From Calothrix sp. NIES-2098 (GTDB lineage: Bacteria > Cyanobacteriota > Cyanobacteriia > Cyanobacteriales > Nostocaceae): a stretch of 64,000 nt of DNA. The notes beneath the pieces were generated by a model, which was given only the letters and a program-made list of their open reading frames with translations, had not been told where the DNA came from and did not search any database. Position 1 is the first letter of the stretch; each line of letters starts with the position of its first letter. This document shows positions 62,707-64,000 of the stretch, piece after piece. Position numbers and translations under genes: made by a program. Location: contig AP018172.1 of NCBI GenBank assembly GCA_002368175.1, positions 3,284,001-3,348,000 on the forward strand. The letters run 5' to 3'.

Positions 62707-63903
62707 ATGCAAACAAATTGGAGAATCGGGTCTTTATTTGGTATTCCACTATTTTTAGACCCTTTGTGGTTCGTGATTTTAGGTTTGGCAACCCTTAACT
62801 TTGGTGTAGCTTACCAGGAATGGGGGGGTACTTTAGCATGGAGTGCCGGAATGGTAATGGCACTGCTGCTATTCGGTTCAGTGTTGTTACACGAATTAGG
62901 TCACAGTTTAGTAGCGCGATCGCAAGGGATTAGAGTTAATTCGATTACCCTATTTTTATTTGGTGGTATTGCTGCTATAGAAGAAGAATCCAAAACTCCG
63001 GGAAAAGCATTTCAAGTAGCGATCGCTGGCCCCTTAGTTAGTATTGCCCTATTTTTTATACTGCGTCTTGTGGCTGCTGTGTTGCCTGAGACTAGCCCAA
63101 TCAGTGTCATGGTGAATGATTTGGCGAGAATTAACTTAGTTGTAGCTTTGTTTAATTTGATTCCCGGCTTACCTTTAGATGGGGGACAAGTCTTAAAGTC
63201 AGCCCTGTGGAAAGTAACAGGCGATCGCTTTCAAGCAGTACACTTAGCCGCTAGGTCTGGGCAAATTTTGGGTTATGCAGCGATCGCTCTCGGATTTGCG
63301 ATAGACTTTTTTACCAGAGAACTCGCTTTAGGTCTGTGGATTGTATTGCTGGGTTGGTTTGGAATTCGTAACGCCAACACCTATGACAGCGTTACCACAC
63401 TACAAGAAACCTTGCTGAAAGTTTCAGCTAGCGATGCGATGACTCGTGACTTTCGTATAGTCGATGCTGACCAAACTTTGCGTTCCTTTGCCGATTCATA
63501 TCTATTAGATACTAATGCCCCACAGATTTATTTTGCTGCTTCTGATGGACGCTATCGGGGTTTAGTTTCCATTGACGATTTACGCTTAGTAGAAAGAAGT
63601 GCATGGGAAACTCAAACTCTGCAAAATATTGTGCATCCTCTTACAGAAATACCTACAATTGCGGAATCAACTTCTTTAGCAGAAGTAATTAACAAACTGG
63701 AAAGCGAACAGTTACCTCGGATTACAGTAATTTCTCCCGCTGGTGCGGTAGCTGGTGTCATCGATCGCGGAGATATTGTCAAGACAATAGCACAAAAGCT
63801 AAATTTACAGATTGCTGATGCAGAAATTAAACGTATCAAGGAAGACGGTAGTTATCCTTCCGGGTTGCAATTAGGAGCAATTGCCAAGTCAACTAAAAAT
63901 TAA
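62707..63903 (+). CDS. Site-2 protease (M50 family) with CBS pair
   Basis: A 398-residue membrane metalloprotease. H62-E63-x2-H66 (HELGHSLVAR) binds zinc, with D158 (NLIPGLPLDGG) as the third ligand. About five membrane segments precede a C-terminal CBS pair (about 235-370; SASDAMTRDFRIVD and EVINKLESEQLPRITV). It cuts membrane-anchored regulators; the CBS pair probably senses nucleotides. Related to SpoIVFB-type proteases. Confidence 0.92.
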   Translation: MQTNWRIGSLFGIPLFLDPLWFVILGLATLNFGVAYQEWGGTLAWSAGMVMALLLFGSVLLHELGHSLVARSQGIRVNSITLFLFGGIAAIEEESKTPGKAFQVAIAGPLVSIALFFILRLVAAVLPETSPISVMVNDLARINLVVALFNLIPGLPLDGGQVLKSALWKVTGDRFQAVHLAARSGQILGYAAIALGFAIDFFTRELALGLWIVLLGWFGIRNANTYDSVTTLQETLLKVSASDAMTRDFRIVDADQTLRSFADSYLLDTNAPQIYFAASDGRYRGLVSIDDLRLVERSAWETQTLQNIVHPLTEIPTIAESTSLAEVINKLESEQLPRITVISPAGAVAGVIDRGDIVKTIAQKLNLQIADAEIKRIKEDGSYPSGLQLGAIAKSTKN

Positions 63904-64000
63904 TTGCTTACGCAGAATCGCAGAGGCGCAGGGAATAATTTAAGAGTTTGATTTTCTTTGCGTCTATGCGTCTACCTTGCGGGAACGAATGCGTCGAATG
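63904..64000. repeat. Repeat-rich tail at window edge
   Basis: CGCAGAGGCGCAGGG and GCGTCTATGCGTC are copies of a common cyanobacterial intergenic repeat. No gene is visible before the edge. Confidence 0.5.

Noticed and set aside
1..64000. CRISPR array, tRNA or rRNA genes
   Set aside because: No regularly spaced direct repeats, no cloverleaf with a TTCNANNC arm and no rRNA-like sequence was found on reading both strands.

Overview
The window looks like chromosome from a cyanobacterium, most likely filamentous and of the Nostoc/Calothrix/Tolypothrix type. The octamer GCGATCGC (HIP1) occurs throughout, and so do the heptamer-type intergenic repeats (AATGACT/AAATGAC runs) of that group. Cyanobacterial marker genes are present: a PsaK photosystem I subunit and the alkane pair aldehyde deformylating oxygenase plus acyl-ACP reductase beside accA. 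The genus is inferred; no heterocyst gene was seen. I found no rRNA, tRNA, CRISPR or prophage.

Layout. 1-4804: first 1601 codons of a giant receiver/PAS/GAF sensor (minus strand) running off the left edge. 5.0-6.5 kb: two radical-SAM genes in tandem. 7.3-11.6 kb: a small secreted protein and two glycosyltransferases, with a recently inserted IS4-type element (14-bp near-perfect ends, 7-bp target duplication) just upstream of the first. 11.7-12.2 kb: a sensor-gene relic. 12.4-15.2 kb: a Mn/Zn ABC importer, binding protein divergent from ATPase and permease. 15.5-20.6 kb: DUF202 protein, two CadD-type efflux paralogues around a LysR regulator, and a TauE/SafE exporter; the first CadD gene has a structured leader. 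20.9-27.3 kb: PAP2 phosphatase, prohibitin-like protein, universal stress protein, PRC-barrel/DUF2382 stress protein and an aldo/keto reductase.

27.6-31.3 kb: an unusual arsR-pstS-pstC-pstA-pstB operon. 31.7-37.9 kb: a peptidoglycan-binding/HEAT protein, DUF2141 protein, LD-carboxypeptidase, a MITE-like element with terminal repeats, an ORF-poor stretch with three terminator-like hairpins, a lipase-like hydrolase and a WD40 protein. 38.1-40.4 kb: a TetR regulator fused to a decayed tyrosine-recombinase-like domain, divergent from a delta-9 desaturase, with two matching palindromes between them. 40.6-42.2 kb: an IS110-family element. 42.3-48 kb: a second, apparently Pho-box-controlled pstSCAB operon with a divergent PstB paralogue that has lost its Q-loop glutamine. 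48-54.6 kb: a PAS/GAF protein with a decayed class III cyclase domain, a trypsin-like protease, a PD-(D/E)XK-like protein and a KorB/ParB-like protein. 54.6-61.6 kb: sugar ABC permease, then ado-aar-accA-SDR-folE, trpF (convergent) and psaK. 62.7-63.9 kb: an M50 site-2 protease with CBS domains.

Together the genes cover phosphate uptake (two systems under apparently different control), transition-metal import and export, membrane-lipid and alkane metabolism, and large sensory proteins. The most unusual points are the arsR-led pst operon, the TetR-recombinase fusion with paired operators, the non-canonical PstB and cyclase, the structured leader before cadD-1, and the MITE-like repeat.
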